Positions 25,211 to 37,008 of a stretch of 64,000 nucleotides of DNA are shown here, in pieces (positions within the stretch are counted from its first letter, which is position 1; the number at the start of each line of letters is the position of its first letter). The DNA lies in assembly GCA_963691705.1 (NCBI GenBank), contig OY829545.1:43759475-43823474 (forward strand). Reading direction: 5' to 3'. The translations under genes and the position numbers were made by a program. The notes below the pieces were generated by a model. It was not told where the DNA came from, did no database searches, and worked only from the letters and a program-made list of their open reading frames with translations. Source of the stretch: Viola odorata (taxonomy: Eukaryota; Streptophyta; Magnoliopsida; Malpighiales; Violaceae).

Positions 25211-26963
25211 TGATAACGCGCTTGTTGAGGGCACGATCAAACAAATTATTACAACTTATCACATGCAATAAAATAGATTGAAGATAGTGGCAAGAGGATC
25301 GATCCACAGAGATTGGTGAAGACTTACACTAGACAAGGCCAGATTATAAAATAAAACAATAAAAGAAACAAAACAGAATTCAAGGGCTGGATGGAGAGAA
25401 ACTGATTCAAGGTCTTGAATGGAAGAACAAAAACACAAAAAGTAACACTCGGGGGGGTTTTACTTGACTAAACAAGTCAGCCAAGGAAGATTCGGGAGCT
25501 AACAATTTTATCTAAGAAAGCAAGGTTCGGGGTCTCGAATGTCACGTTCGAGGTCCCGAATGTAAAAATATAGCAAATCAGTGAACAAATTCAGAATTAA
25601 TAAAATAGAAAGTGGAATAAGCACAAATAATCAGATAAAGAAGGATTCTTAGCAAATGCATTCTTGGGTTGCATTCGGGGGCCCGATCGTCATCAGCACA
25701 AGGATATTCTATTCAAGACATCATAGAAATGACATAGGGACCAGATTCCTCGGATATCCCCTACTTTTCTCTTAAGAGAAACTACCCCCCGTTTCCACAT
25801 ATGGTCTTGACAGTTCGCCATCCCTCTAGGCACGAATGCGGGAGGGCCATACTCAAACTGCCCATGAAGCTAAGAAAAGACAGATCTAGAGCTAAAAGTC
25901 CCTCAGTTTGTCAGGCTCGTGACCTCGCTCTAATCAATTACACACCCTATCTATTCGAGACCACTTTGACACAGTCAAGACTAAACAGATGCCTACTTGG
26001 TACATGCAATTTTCCTTCCGTATTCACCACACGAATGGTAGCATTCACATAAGATAATTATCAGTTGATCAATCCTCAAATTATATCATGCAAAGATGTA
26101 ATTAAAATGATGGATAATTTAATATGGCATCAAGAATGTATTAAGCACATGAAGGCCTCGAATCTGCCCTTGCAACCCTCGAATCACCCTTGCTAAGAAC
26201 TAATGATTTAGCTACTCATACTTAAAGATGAACAAATAGAAATTAAAGGAAGCATAACAAGTAAGTAAATAGGTTAAGGGAAGAAGACTTTGTTACTAAA
26301 AATCCGTTTGAAGCCCGGCGGCAAGGTTGAAGATGCTAACAAGAACTAGAGAGAGAAACTAGAGAGAAGTCTAAGAAAACTAGAACTAAATAAATTATGC
26401 TAAGTGATAAGAGATGTAAGAGATGTCCTAAACTACTCTTAGATGCCCTTTATATACTAGAGCTCTAAGCACAAAATATCTTCAGCCTAAAACTAGGGAC
26501 AAAATGCATTAATTGAAAGCCTAAGCAAGTGGATCCATGCTCCTTAAAGCACAAAGCTGAAAAAGCATAAAGCTGTCTGATTTTCCCAGCTTTGGCAGGT
26601 CTGGACTGGGCTCAAGGGCTGAGATGTTCAGAGTGGTAGGTATTTGGTGGTCAGTGCAGACTGCAGGAATAGTGTCAGAGGAGGCACATGGAAGCTCTAG
26701 CGAGAGGACACGTGGAAATGTCATTCTTCGCCCTTCGGGGTCCCGAATGGAGAATCCGATTCGGGACCTTGAACGCTGCTTTGGACTCGGGACCTCGACT
26801 TTTGGTCTTGAAGCTCAAAACTGCACAAAATGCTCCAAAAATGCATCTTTTCGCATAAACTCCCATTTTTGGCCTCGATCTGCAATAGTAGTGAAAACAA
26901 GGGTAAATTAGCAGAATCATGCCTTAAATGGGGGAGAAAATCGTGCATAAAAATATGCTATCA
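25211..26963 (-). repeat. Element A 3' LTR
   Basis: On the minus strand it runs TGATAGCATAT... to ...GCGCGTTATCA. A TATA box TATATAAAGG lies on the minus strand near 26,448-26,457. It lacks 8 bases around 25,803 relative to its partner and otherwise shows only scattered single-base differences. Confidence 0.93.
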
Positions 26964-28579
26964 AATAATCCCCACACTGCCCAATGCTCGCCCTCGAGCA
27001 TTCACAAAATTTAAAACAGCCCCAAAACAGAACAGACACACCAGACCATGACACAGAGAATAAGCATGCTACTTTCAAGATTCGGGACCCCGAATGAAAA
27101 CAGACCCTGCCTTAAGAAGAGACTTTTCCATATCAGCCTATTAACCAGCAGTCCTCACATGGGTCGGTGTTTGCACTCACGCTCATGAACAACGCTAGAT
27201 GTTTTAAACACTCAATCATGCATAAAACGCAGCACAAAACCAAGTTTGGATATCAATCCGAGTACATTAGACACATGCATAGGCAATCTAGCAATCAAAA
27301 GACTTCGCATCGGGGCAAGAAGGGGAAGCAAAGAAAATAAATGATAAGAGAATTTGGAAAGATTGGAAGAATGGAACACAAGGGGAAGAAAAAGTAGAGA
27401 AGAGGAAGAGTAAGGAAGTGAAATGAGGAGGTGGTTAAACCAACTCAAACCTGGAACGCTCCCTTGGCAGAAGGAATCGAGATGGTGAGGCAATGTTGCT
27501 GAGGGCGAAAGCTAGACTAGGCTTTTCTTCTTCGAGGGGGATCCTTGCCTTCTTCATTCGGGACCTTGAATGGATGATGGCTGCTGATTTTCCTCTTCTT
27601 GGCTTTCAAGGTTTGGTCTTGCTCTTTTCTCTCTCTTTTATTTATATTTCTGTTTTTCTCTTCTTCTTCTTTTTTCTTTTTTTTTTCTTTTTGAGAGAGA
27701 GAGAGATCTGAATTGAGGATCGAGACCTTGTTCTTCGGGGGCTGGATATTCTGATTTCACTTCCTCACACTTGTGTTTTATTGTGGGTGGGAAGTGATTT
27801 TTCGTTCTGGTCTGCCCTTAAATTCAGTTTTGGGGTCTCGAATTTACGCCAGCATTCAGGGTCTTGAATTTTTGCGGGATCCCCACACTTTGCCTTTGCT
27901 GCTTAGTTTGTCTAGTCTAGCCCTCGATAGTGCTCCCAACAACACTGCTCACCTGCCAAGAGAAAGATCAACGAAAATTCAAGTGGTTAGAATGGAGGAA
28001 AAAGAAGGAATTTGGGGGAAGGAAGGAAAAACAGAACAGAAAAAAAATGAGAGAGAACAATTTGATGCGAAGACTTGATCTTTTTGCTGCTTTCCTATGT
28101 CTAATCGTGTCTATACCCATGGATATCATGCAAACTCAGCCAGTACCTAGTCATGCATTCGCTCAAACAATAAAATAGGCATGAAGGCTCAAGTGCTCAC
28201 AAGGTGTTGATTCGTGACTACTGATGTCTAGGTCTTGAAGCGGATATAAGGCATAACAGGCAAAAGAATATCGCATTCGGGACCTTGACTATAGACAGCA
28301 TTTTTATTCTATGTGCAAAAGTCAGGTGTGTGTCCATCGTTAGGGTGTTTTCAAAACTAGGCAGTAGGCTAAAATCCGAAAAAATAAAAAACTAGAGAAT
28401 AATTCATGCATAAACTTAGGAAAAATAAACTAGGAGATAAATATAGCATGCATAATAAATACTAGCAGTTCAAACTCCTCCCCACACTTAGGCAGCGCAT
28501 TGTCCTCAATGCGGGAAGGAGACAAAAAGATAGCAGTTTTGATACTAAAGTAGGAATGTAAATTGTTCAACATAAATAA
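26964..28579 (-). other. Element A non-coding region between ORF-1-like gene and 3' LTR
   Basis: No coding frame is supportable. The polypurine-like sequence directly before the 3' LTR reads GTGTGGGGATTATT on the minus strand (26964-26977). Further exact copies of TCCCCACACTT on the plus strand lie at 27880-27890 and 28479-28489, with a one-base variant at 27762. The words CATTCGGGACC and GGTC(C/T)(C/T)GAATG recur many times here. Confidence 0.7.
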
Positions 28580-30679
28580 TCACCCCGCGCAGGGGCAAAG
28601 GGTTTGAAATTGTTCAGGATCAAGAGGTAGGGGGTCGAATTGTTCTATTGCAATGGTGAGGGCTCGGATTGCTTGCAGGATGGCGCGATTGGAGTCCCGG
28701 ATATCCGTGAGTAAGCTGAGGATAATGTTGTCATTCGGTATCTGCTTGGGACCTGGGGCATGCTCTTCGGGGGCAGTTGGCGCGGCTGTGTTGGCAGAAG
28801 GTGGCTCGGGAGCAGCAGACTTGCCTCGGGGCTTTGATAGGTCCGGGTACTCAAACTTGCCTTCTATCTTGCCTTTGTTATCTGCATGAAAGCTCAAGAT
28901 ACCATTAGTAACACAAAAGAATCCCATCGTGTCCAAGGTCTTGAGACCAAGGAACTTGAAGGAACTCGGGTGCTTGTATAAGTTCAGCTCTTGGAGCTTC
29001 CATGTGTACAATTGCGAGGCCAAGCTGGTGACGAGGGACCCAAGAACAGGAGAGCAACCCTGGGGGGCATTTGCAACGTTGTGATCAGAGGTGGCGATCC
29101 AGTATCCAAGGTTGACCCGCTTCTTGTGGTACATGACCCATAGGAAAAATAGCTCTGATTGAGCAAGCTGTCCTGAGGTCCCGAATTTACCCGCGAGGGC
29201 AATGGACAGGAAGCGTTGCAGAATCCGGAGTGCAGGGTCTCGAATGCCATGAGCCTTGGTGTTGCGGGAGTCGAACTTGACCTTGGGCTGTCCAGTGAGC
29301 TCCCGAAGGGCTTGGTGGTTGTTGAAGTCGGTCGGGACAGTGGTCAAGGCGTTCTGATATGCGTCCCCTTGAGTGTCCTCACGACTGGCAAAACCGAGGT
29401 AGACATTGAAGTCGTCGAGGGACATAGGGTGCCACTTGCTAGCCAGCCTAAAATTGACGCATCCCCTAGCAGAGAGATCGGGACCTATCCCACCCTTGGG
29501 CTTGAACAGATCTGCCTTGTACCAAAAACTCGCAAAGAACTCAAGGCTGAGCTCCAGATATGTAGGTTGATCCATGAAAAACAAGCTCTCCCATCCTATG
29601 CCACTAACCAACTCCCGAATGCGGGACCCAATACCTAGCTTATCATATAAATCCATATCTAGCTTAGCACACGGGGCCACCCCCTTGTTGTTCATCAAAG
29701 TGACCTTATTCAGAGACGGTTTATCATTGAAAATGAACAATTCATTAAAAGTATCAATGTCAGCCGTTACCAGGTAACTGGGTCTGGATCCCGAAGTAGG
29801 CGATGGGGTCTCGAGATCGTCGTCCTCCTCTGCAGTGCGCTGGGATTTGCGGGGGGTCTCGACTGCGGCTGCCTTGCCCTTGGGAGTGGCCGGGAGCTTT
29901 CTTTTCTTGCTGGTCGGGGTCTTGGAGGCTGGGGCCTTGGGTGCAGGGGTTTTGGGGGCACTCTTCTCCGCTTGGGCCGGCGCTTTAGAGGTCGATTGGG
30001 CTTTGGCCTTGCCCTTGGTCTTCTGCGGGGGCGGGCTGGGGGGTTTGGGTGGGTCAATCTCATCCTCTCCTTCGTTGGTGGCTTCTGCAGCTGTGTCCTC
30101 TCAAACATCCTCGGGACCTTGAGCGGTATGCTCAGGGTCTTGAGCTTCTTGCTCATCAGGCTGCTCGTGCTACTCTACCTCTTCTTCTCCTTCTTCTCCT
30201 CCGTCTTCTTCCTCAGCCACCCGCTGGTCGTCGGAATCCCAAGGGAACTGCTCCTAGTTATCCTTCTCGACCCTCCTAGCCTCACGGAGGCTGGAGCTGG
30301 TCTGTGCCCCGTCCTCTTCCTAGGTATCAGAAGGAATAACGTAGCCGATGGGTTTTACATCGAGGGGGATGGAGTTCACGGGGCTGCCAGGAGGGGTCGG
30401 CGTCGTCGTTGGCTTTTTCGGCTTGCTGCCGGCGGTCGTGGTTGGAGGAACGCGGTGCACCTTGCCGGATCTGGTCATTTTTTGGAGGGCGGTGGTGAAG
30501 GTTATCTCATCGAGGTCTATAGTGTCTTTAGAGGAGGCTGATCCGAGTGGTTCAGTGGCGGTGGGTGACTGATCGGTGGTGGTGTTTTTTGACTGGGATT
30601 GAGTGGAGAGAGGAGTAGGAGTGGGAGTAGATGAGTGAGAAGTGGAGGGTTTGTTTAGGTTGAGGCTTGTGCGTGCCAT
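28580..30679 (-). pseudogene. Athila ORF-1-like gene of element A, four in-frame stops
   Basis: A single frame runs from ATG at 30679 (MARTSLNL) to the stop at 28580, about 699 codons. Four nonsense codons (TAG, TAG, TAG, TGA) fall between about 30,320 and 30,090. The N-terminal part is Ser/Thr/Pro/Lys-rich and acidic, with Lys/Ala/Pro repeats at about 29,880-30,060. The rest is a folded-looking domain with blocks GWESLFF, ELSLEFFASFW, KPKGGIGPDLS, DPALRILQRF and ELFFLWVMYHKK. The same blocks occur in element B (GWESLFF, DPALRILHRF, ELFFLWCMKHK). These fit the Athila ORF-1 family, whose function is unknown to me. It lies where an env-like ORF would be, but no membrane segment is evident. Confidence 0.75.
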
Positions 30680-31370
30680 GAGGAGGAAGAAGGGTTTTGT
30701 GTTTTGGAAGAAGGGAAAGAAATGTTGTGTTTTGATTTGATTGGGAGAGATGAGGGGGTTTTGGTTGGGTAACGGATGGGATCTGACGGTTAGGTGGCGT
30801 GGGTGAGTGGGTTGGAGGACGTGGAAAGGTAGAGAGAGAGATGGGAGCTGATCTCCTTGGGCTTCGCCGCCACGTGTCGCGCCGGGAGAGGACGCGCAGT
30901 GCCAAGGGCAGCGTGCGCCTGCACCTGCACGGGAAAACAAAAAAAGCAAATCAGCTTTAAGGATTTTGAAAATATGAGAGAGGGGAATAAAACCAAAAGA
31001 ATTAAATAGGGGTTAATAAAGTAGGGGACAAGGCATTTAATTGGAGAGAGAGAGATAAAGGAATTAAATAAAAGGGAGAGAAGATAAAGAAATTTAAAAC
31101 AATTGCCTAGGTAACATAAAAAGTGTGTCTAGAGAAGTGGAAAAGGTAAGGTTGACTTAAAATAAAATAAAAAGAAAGGGCAAAAGGGAATAAGAAGAGA
31201 CGAAATTAATTAAGACCATCTAGGGAAGAGAAGAAATGTGCGCGGGAAAGGGAAAAAGAATGTTTGACTCGGAGTTTAAAGGCAGGAAAATTTAAAGCGA
31301 GAGAGTTAGGAATTCGGGGGTTGTCCCCACACTTGGCCTTGATTAGCGTCTAGGCCTAGACGTTGTTTCT
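30680..31370 (-). other. Element A spacer between pol and the ORF-1-like gene
   Basis: This stretch is purine-rich on the plus strand with no coding frame. An exact TCCCCACACTT lies at 31324-31334, just downstream of the integrase end on the minus strand. Confidence 0.5.
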
Positions 31371-31784
31371 TCATTCGGGGGCGTTGTCTGCTGGGTCCTC
31401 GACCCGTACTTCCTCGGCAGTTGAGGGCTTGAATCCTTCGTAGAAGGGTTTCAGTCTGTACCCGTTCACTTTGAATGGTTCTCCCCCGTCCAGATTCTGG
31501 ATCTCAACAGCTCCATGATCAAACACTGTGGTGACTTTGTAAGGTCCTGTCCACTTGGATTTCAGCTTCCCCGGAAAAATTCGCAGTCTTGAGTTGTATA
31601 GCAACACTTTCTGCCCAACAGTGAAGGTCTTGACTATGAGATGCTTGTCATGCTGGGCCTTGGTCTTGCCCTTGTAGATCAGTGAATTTTCATAGGCATC
31701 CCCTCAAAGTTCTTCGAGCTCTTGAATTTGCAAACGCCAAGTTCAAATCCATGTTAACCTTCTTGATTGCCCAAAATGCCTTAC
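31371..31784 (-). pseudogene. Element A integrase C-terminal part
   Basis: It resumes with [13 protein letters not shown] at the 31784 junction and ends in [16 protein letters not shown] and [11 protein letters not shown]. These are the usual Athila integrase C-terminal blocks before the pol stop. A frameshift near 31,700-31,720 separates the two blocks. The upstream neighbour is not normal integrase but filler and an inverted segment. Confidence 0.75.
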
Positions 31785-31898
31785 ACATCTTGGAGTGGTA
31801 TTTATGATTTCCTTCAGGCTTGTGAGATGAAGAATATCTTTATTCCGTCTGTTGATTTATTTCATAAGTTCTTTAGTCTCTCCTGTCACAACGGTTTG
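31785..31898. other. Filler DNA in the element A integrase rearrangement
   Basis: About 114 bases that match no part of the integrase in element B. On the plus strand it is open and continuous with the inverted integrase segment. Its origin is not recognised. The block DLFHKFFSL might come from another transposon protein, but that is a guess. Confidence 0.6.
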
Positions 31899-32074
31899 GT
31901 CTCGAATCGGGAGATCAAGGCTATTCTCGAGAAGACCGTGAATCAGTCAAGGAAAAATTGGAGTCTCAAACTGGGAGACGCGCTTTGGGCCTATCGCACT
32001 GCATTCAAGACCCCGATCGGTATGACGCCATATCGGTTGGTCTACGGCAAGCCGTGTCACCTCCCGGTCGAGAT
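31899..32074 (+). pseudogene. Inverted integrase segment of element A
   Basis: On the plus strand this encodes [30 protein letters not shown] and [10 protein letters not shown]. All are integrase blocks that in element B lie on the minus strand in line with the rest of pol. It is therefore a local inversion. The right junction reads GAGATACTT, where ATA could belong to either side (3-base microhomology). The stretch that should precede it, including GQAE with the third catalytic acid, is missing. Confidence 0.85.
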
Positions 32075-32708
32075 ACTTGCTAAGTAACGAGGAGACCGTT
32101 CTATTACAGAAATGAGTCCCCCGATCGCTGATGAGAGCGCGCGGGGTCCCGAATCGGTTAAAGATGTGGGTTCTAAGGAAATCAGCAACTACCCTTGAGT
32201 CATCTGTTTTGGTGGCTTTGGCTTCGATCCATTTGGAAACATAGTCCACCGCAAGCAGGATGTATGTGTTCCCGAACGAATTTGGGAACGGTCCCATGAA
32301 GTCAATGCCCCAAATGTCGAAGATTTCACACGCAAGGATGCTGGTCAAGGGCATTTGGTTTCTCGCCCCGATGTTTCCCATAGCTTAGCATCGGGGGCAT
32401 GTAGCGCAAAATAGATAACTGTCCTTGAAGATTGACGGCCAATAAAGACCAGCTTCTAAGACCTTGAGCGCGGTCTTCTTGGCAGCAAAATGCCCTCCCT
32501 CCGTTGTCGAGTGGCAGAACTTGAGGATTGACGGACCTCGTCCATGGTGACACAGCGCCTGACAATCTGATCTGAACAATGCTTCCATAAATAGGGGCTG
32601 TCCCAAACATAGGTCCTGGCTTACCTTCGGATCCGGTTGTGCTCTGCGCTCGAGGCCTCGACTGGAAGCAAGCCCGTGGCACAAAAATTTGCTATGTCCG
32701 TGTACCAT
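32075..32708 (-). pseudogene. Element A integrase, zinc and catalytic core parts
   Basis: The N-terminal HHCC finger is seen as FCHSTTEGGHF...CATCPRC. The core follows with WGIDFMGPF and SDRGTHF, carrying the first two catalytic aspartates. A TAA stop replaces the glutamine codon after CPRC (element B has CPRCQATGNIG). The frame is shifted relative to RNase H. Translation runs into the inverted junction at 32075. The enzyme cannot be made. Confidence 0.85.
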
Positions 32709-33350
32709 GGGAACTTTGCGGTGTCAACCAAGCACAAATGCTCATCTGGAAAGGTCTCCCGAATGGCTACTCGAGAGTCGTCCTCTTGGTTTGAGAGCCT
32801 ACTCAAATGATCAGCTACACAATTTTCTGTCCCTTTCTTATCCTTGATAGCGAGGTTGAACTCTTGGAGTAGTAGGATCCAGCGGATAAGTCTGGGCTTC
32901 GCATCAGTCTTCTTGAGCAGGCACCGAAGGGCGGAATGGTCGGAATACACTATCACTTCTGTACCCAGGAGGTACTGCCGAAACTTGTCAAGGGCATAGA
33001 CAATCGCCAAAAGCTCTTTTTCCGTCGTCGTATAGTTTTGTTGTGCGGGGTCCAACAACTTGGATGCATAGTAGATGACGTACGTCTCCTTGTCTTTCTT
33101 TTGGCCCAGAATAGCTCCCAAAGCCTGATTGCTAGCATCACACATGATCTCGAAGGGGAGAGTCCAGTCGGGGGCCCGAATGATAGGAGCAGAAATGAGC
33201 TTGGCTTTCAAGGTCTCGAAAGCTGTCTTGTATTTTTCATCAAATATGAAGTCCACATCCTTATGTAGCAGCTGGCACATTGGCTGGGCTATCTTGGAGA
33301 AGTCCTTGATGAACCTCTTGTAAAATCCTGCATGACCAAGAACGCACATC
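32621..33350 (-). pseudogene. Element A RNase H and connection domain
   Basis: Blocks FKDFS-like [38 protein letters not shown] and VYSDHSAL are present, so the D-E-D acidic set of Ty3/gypsy RNase H is kept. A small deletion near 33,345 ([11 protein letters not shown] in element B) puts it out of frame with the RT. A second frameshift after NRIRR ends the ORF near 32,621. Confidence 0.85.
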
Positions 33351-34058
33351 TCGAATATTCGAGGGGTAAGGCAAGGTCTCGATAGCTTGGATTTTAGCCT
33401 TGTCCACTTCGATACCCTTTCGGGACACGATGTGGCCCAAGATAAGCCCTTGGTCAACCATGAAATGACATTTTTCAAAATTAAGCACAAGGTTAGTTTC
33501 TACACATCTTTGCAGAATTTTCTTTAAGTTCGAGAGGCATTCGGAAAAGGAGTTACCATAGACCGTGAAGTCGTCCATGAATACCTCGATGCATTCTTCC
33601 ACAAATTCTGAAAAGATGCTGACCATGCACCTCTGGAATATAGTCGGGGCATTGCATAACCCAAAGGGTATACATCTGTAAGCAAAGGTCCCGAATGGGC
33701 ACGTGAAGGTAGTCTTCTCTTGGTCTTCAAGGGCTACTGGAATTTGGTGGAATCCCGAATACCCGTCCAGGCAGCAATAATGCGTCTTGCCCGCAAGGCG
33801 CTCTAGCATTTGATCTATGAAGGGCAGGGGGAAGTGATCTTTTCGGGTGGCCTCATTCAAGCGTCGATAGTCAATGCATACACGCCAGCCATTCTGGATT
33901 CGGGAGGGAATTGGCAGACCCTCGGGACCTGGAATGATGGTGATGCCTATTTTCTTCGGGACCACCTGAACGGGGCTAACCCATGGGGAATCAGAGATGG
34001 GGTAAATAACCCCGGCATCGAGCAGCTTCAGGACCTCCTTCCTGACTACCTCCATCAT
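33261..34058 (-). pseudogene. Element A reverse transcriptase
   Basis: It carries [46 protein letters not shown] and the catalytic FMDD (33570-33581). The active-site residues are intact. It is out of frame with the upstream protease because a C run at 34,063-34,068 is one base short relative to the sequence context in element B (NPPMMEV). The last 30 codons of the open frame are frameshifted noise after DVRS. Confidence 0.88.
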
Positions 34059-34996
34059 GGGGGGTTCAAACGCCTTTGAGGCTGCCTGATTATCTTAGAG
34101 TCCTCTTCGAGATGTATGCGGTGGGTACACAAGGACGGCGACAAACCCTTGATGTCGGCAATTGTCCAACCGATGGCCTTCTTAAAACTCTTGAGGAGGT
34201 TCACTAACTCAATCTCTTGATCCGCTTCCAATTTGTTGGAAATTATGACTGGGAGTGATTCTTTCTCCCCGAGGTAAGCATACTTCAAGTGTGAGGGCAG
34301 CGCCTTGAGTTCAAGGTCTGGAGCTTGTACTAGAGAAGGGGGAAGTCGTTCATGATTTACACATTCGGAGGACTCGCTCGGGGGCTCGACTGCTAAGATA
34401 GTATTTGCTTCGAGAGCTGTTGCAACCATGATTAATTCAGCGGGAACCTCAATGGACGATGTCATCTCCTGCAATGATTCGGGAGTGAGGCTTTGATCCA
34501 GGATCAGCTTCAAGGGCTCGATTGAGTTCAGCTCCGCGATACTTTCCACAATGGGGTCTATCACATCAATGAAATTGACGCTCGAGAATTCGGGGGGGTA
34601 TTTCATTGAATCCAGCATATTAAAACGGATGATTTCCCCGTCGAATTCAAGGGAGATAGAGGCTTCATAGCAGTCAATCTTTGCACGGGCAGTGGCCAAG
34701 AAAGGGCGTCCCAAGAGTAGATTCGAAGACTTGGTGTTTATTGGGTTTTCCATGGAGAGAACATAGAAATCCGCTGGAAATAAGAATTCACCAACTTGGA
34801 CAAGAACATCTGTGATTATGCCTTTGGGGTACACCACCGAACGATCTGCAAGTTGGATTACAAGTGTGGTCTCTTTCAGGGGTCCGAGTCCAAGTCCATT
34901 GTAAATGGTCAAGGGCATGACATTGATTCCAGCCCCCAAATCGCACATCGCCTTCCCAATATCGATGGTCCCGATCCTGCACGGGACCGTGAACAT
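34055..34996 (-). pseudogene. Element A aspartic protease and linker to RT
   Basis: The protease catalytic motif CDLGAGINVMPL is intact near residue 19, followed by LLGRPFLATARAKID. The frame runs into the RT N-terminal linker (GWTIADIKGLSPSLCTHRIH) and stops at the homopolymer frameshift. Upstream it is separated from gag by in-frame stops, one of which is shared in position with element B. Confidence 0.85.
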
Positions 34997-35029
34997 GCCC
35001 TAGTCCTTGCACTTGGGTGGAATTTTTTG

Positions 35030-36766
35030 CTAGATATGGGCGGACAGATTTGCTCCCACACTAATCCGGTTCACCTCCGTAAACTTGCTTTTGTTGGTGC
35101 ATAGCTGCTTCAAGAACTTCGCATACCGAGGCATGTTTTTGATGGCCTTGAGGAGGGGAATATTGATGATGACCTTGCTAAACATCTCAAAGATGTCCCG
35201 ATCTTCTTCTTCTTTCTTCTTTTTGATCAGCCGTTGAGGAAACGGGGGCTCGAGTACTTTTTTTATGAATTCCTGAGAGAATTCTTCCTCTTCAACGGGC
35301 TGCTTCTTCTTACAGTGAGACTTTTTACTGGAGAAGAAGTGGTCAAGTGCTGCGTCGCCTAATCGGGACTTCTTGGGTTGATCAGCAGGCTGTTCGGGGG
35401 GTGGTTGTGCATCGTTGGCAGCTTCGGGACCAGAACTAGCAGTGTGGGCTTCAGGGTCTTGAATACCTCCTGGAGACTCGGGGTCTGGATGGACACGAGA
35501 AGGGATCTCGAGACCACTTCGGAGGTTCATGGCGCACGCCTTGTGCTTCGGGTTAGGTTCCGTCTGCCCTGGAAATCTCCCACCATTTTTCACTTCTTTC
35601 ATCTCTGCCATGAGAGTGCGAATTTGCTTCTCCAGCTCAGCGATCTTCTTCTTATCGGGGGAGGGCTCCTCATTCGGGGGTGGTGGCATAGTAAAATTCT
35701 GATCGGGGGGTGGCTGCCTCTGATATTGATAACTCTGAAAATTGGGTCTAGGCTTGAAGTTTTGCATGTTGAACGGAGGAGGGTGATTGCCGTATGGGTT
35801 CTGACCGTACTGTTGACTGGGCTCGGCCTGCTGGTTGTTGTTCCATCCGTAACTAGGCTGCTTCCATCCTTGATTGTGATGTTGACCATACGGGACATTG
35901 AATCCCCCCGCTGCATTGACGGGTATTTCTTCAGGAATAAATGGGCAAGCATCAGTAGGATGGTCCGAAAGTTGGCAGATTTGACAGGCTTTGAGCTGGA
36001 CTGGTTGTCCCGAAGCCATATTTTGCAGTATTCCCGTGATGGCGGCTAATTGGTTATCCATGGCGGCTGATCGGGCGTCTTGAACGCTAGTGGAATTGTT
36101 AAGCTAGAGGTTGTTCTTGGCCATGAGCTTAATGGTGTCCTTGGCGACAGCAGGAGTAAGTCTAGTAATGGACCCGCCAGCAGCAGCGTTTAGCAAGGCC
36201 TTGTCTCGACCCGTGAATCCTTCACAAAAGTATTGTATGAGGGCATGCTCGGACAGATTATGCGAGGGGCACAGGGCTTGCATTTTCTTGAACCACTCAT
36301 AATATTGCTCAAGATCCTCCGTGTCTTTTTGAAGGACGGACACGAGTTGCTTTCGGGTCACCATAGTGATGGACACCGGGTAGTACTTGTCCGTGAAGGC
36401 TTTGGACATTTCAACCCATGAGTTGATGGATTGTGGCTGCAAGTCATAAAACCAGTCAAGAGCATCGTCCTTGAGAGACCACATAAAGGCACGTAGTTTA
36501 GCATGCTCAACGGTAACATTGTGGGGTTTCATGGCATCACAGATGGAGTGTAATTGCTGGAGGTGACGGTGGGGATTTTCTTTAGCCAGCCCTCGGTAGA
36601 GGGGTAGGTGATGCATGGTTGCGGATTTGAGTTCCCAGTCATTCGGGACCACTGGCCAAACGATGCAACTGGTCGGGGCCTCGGGGGCAGCATTGAATTC
36701 ATCGATGGTCTAGATTACTGGGGGGACTGGTGGAACATTTTCCCTTTCGGGGCCGTGATTATCCAT
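35030..36766 (-). pseudogene. Element A gag with zinc knuckle
   Basis: The first in-frame ATG is at 36766 (MDNHGPE), matching MENDNH in element B. Capsid-like blocks HLQQLHSICDAMKP, LRAFMWSLKDDALDWFYDL and FTDKYYP follow, then an intact CX2CX4HX4C knuckle (CQICQLSDHPTDAC, about 35945-35999) and a Pro/Gln-rich tail. Stops interrupt the frame at 36710-36712 (TAG) and 36104-36106 (TAG), and it ends at 35030. All pieces stay in one frame, so the damage is nonsense only. Confidence 0.87.
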
Positions 36767-36987
36767 GTTGGGTCCTTCTGGATGGACTGGAGGTAAATCT
36801 TCGGGGTCTAGATTGTCCTGGAGAGCAAAGAGACGTTCGAGGTCCCAAACACAAGGATTGGAATTCGATCCTTGGGCAAGTCTTCGAAGGCCTCTTTCTG
36901 TCCTTCCTAACTCGTGATCAAGGGCAGTAAATCGGGTGCAGATCTCCTGGTCATACAAACAAGAAAAATAAATCAGTCTTGAAACAA

Positions 36988-37005
36988 TCCCCGGCAACGG
37001 CGCCA
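36988..37005 (-). promoter_or_regulatory. Element A primer binding site (tRNA-Asp)
   Basis: On the minus strand TGGCGCCGTTGCCGGGGA lies three bases after the 5' LTR end. This is the tRNA-Asp-complementary site characteristic of Athila elements. Confidence 0.92.
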
Positions 37006-37008
37006 ATT

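Noticed and set aside
24722..25240. 172-aa minus-strand ORF
   Set aside because: It crosses the left LTR boundary of element A at 25211 and is low-complexity Phe/Leu/Ser-rich sequence from a purine-rich stretch.
29972..30541. 189-aa plus-strand ORF rich in Gly, Leu and Phe
   Set aside because: It is antisense to the Lys/Pro/Glu-rich N-terminal part of the ORF-1-like gene; the composition is a mirror effect.
31767..32087. 106-aa plus-strand ORF as a gene
   Set aside because: Its second half is integrase sequence in inverted orientation and the first half is rearrangement filler, so it is a by-product of the inversion.
35378..36049. 223-aa plus-strand ORF
   Set aside because: It is antisense to the element A gag tail, whose minus frame carries the zinc knuckle and family blocks.
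36988..37005. tRNA-Asp gene fragment
   Set aside because: Its position next to the LTR shows it is a primer binding site, not a tRNA.
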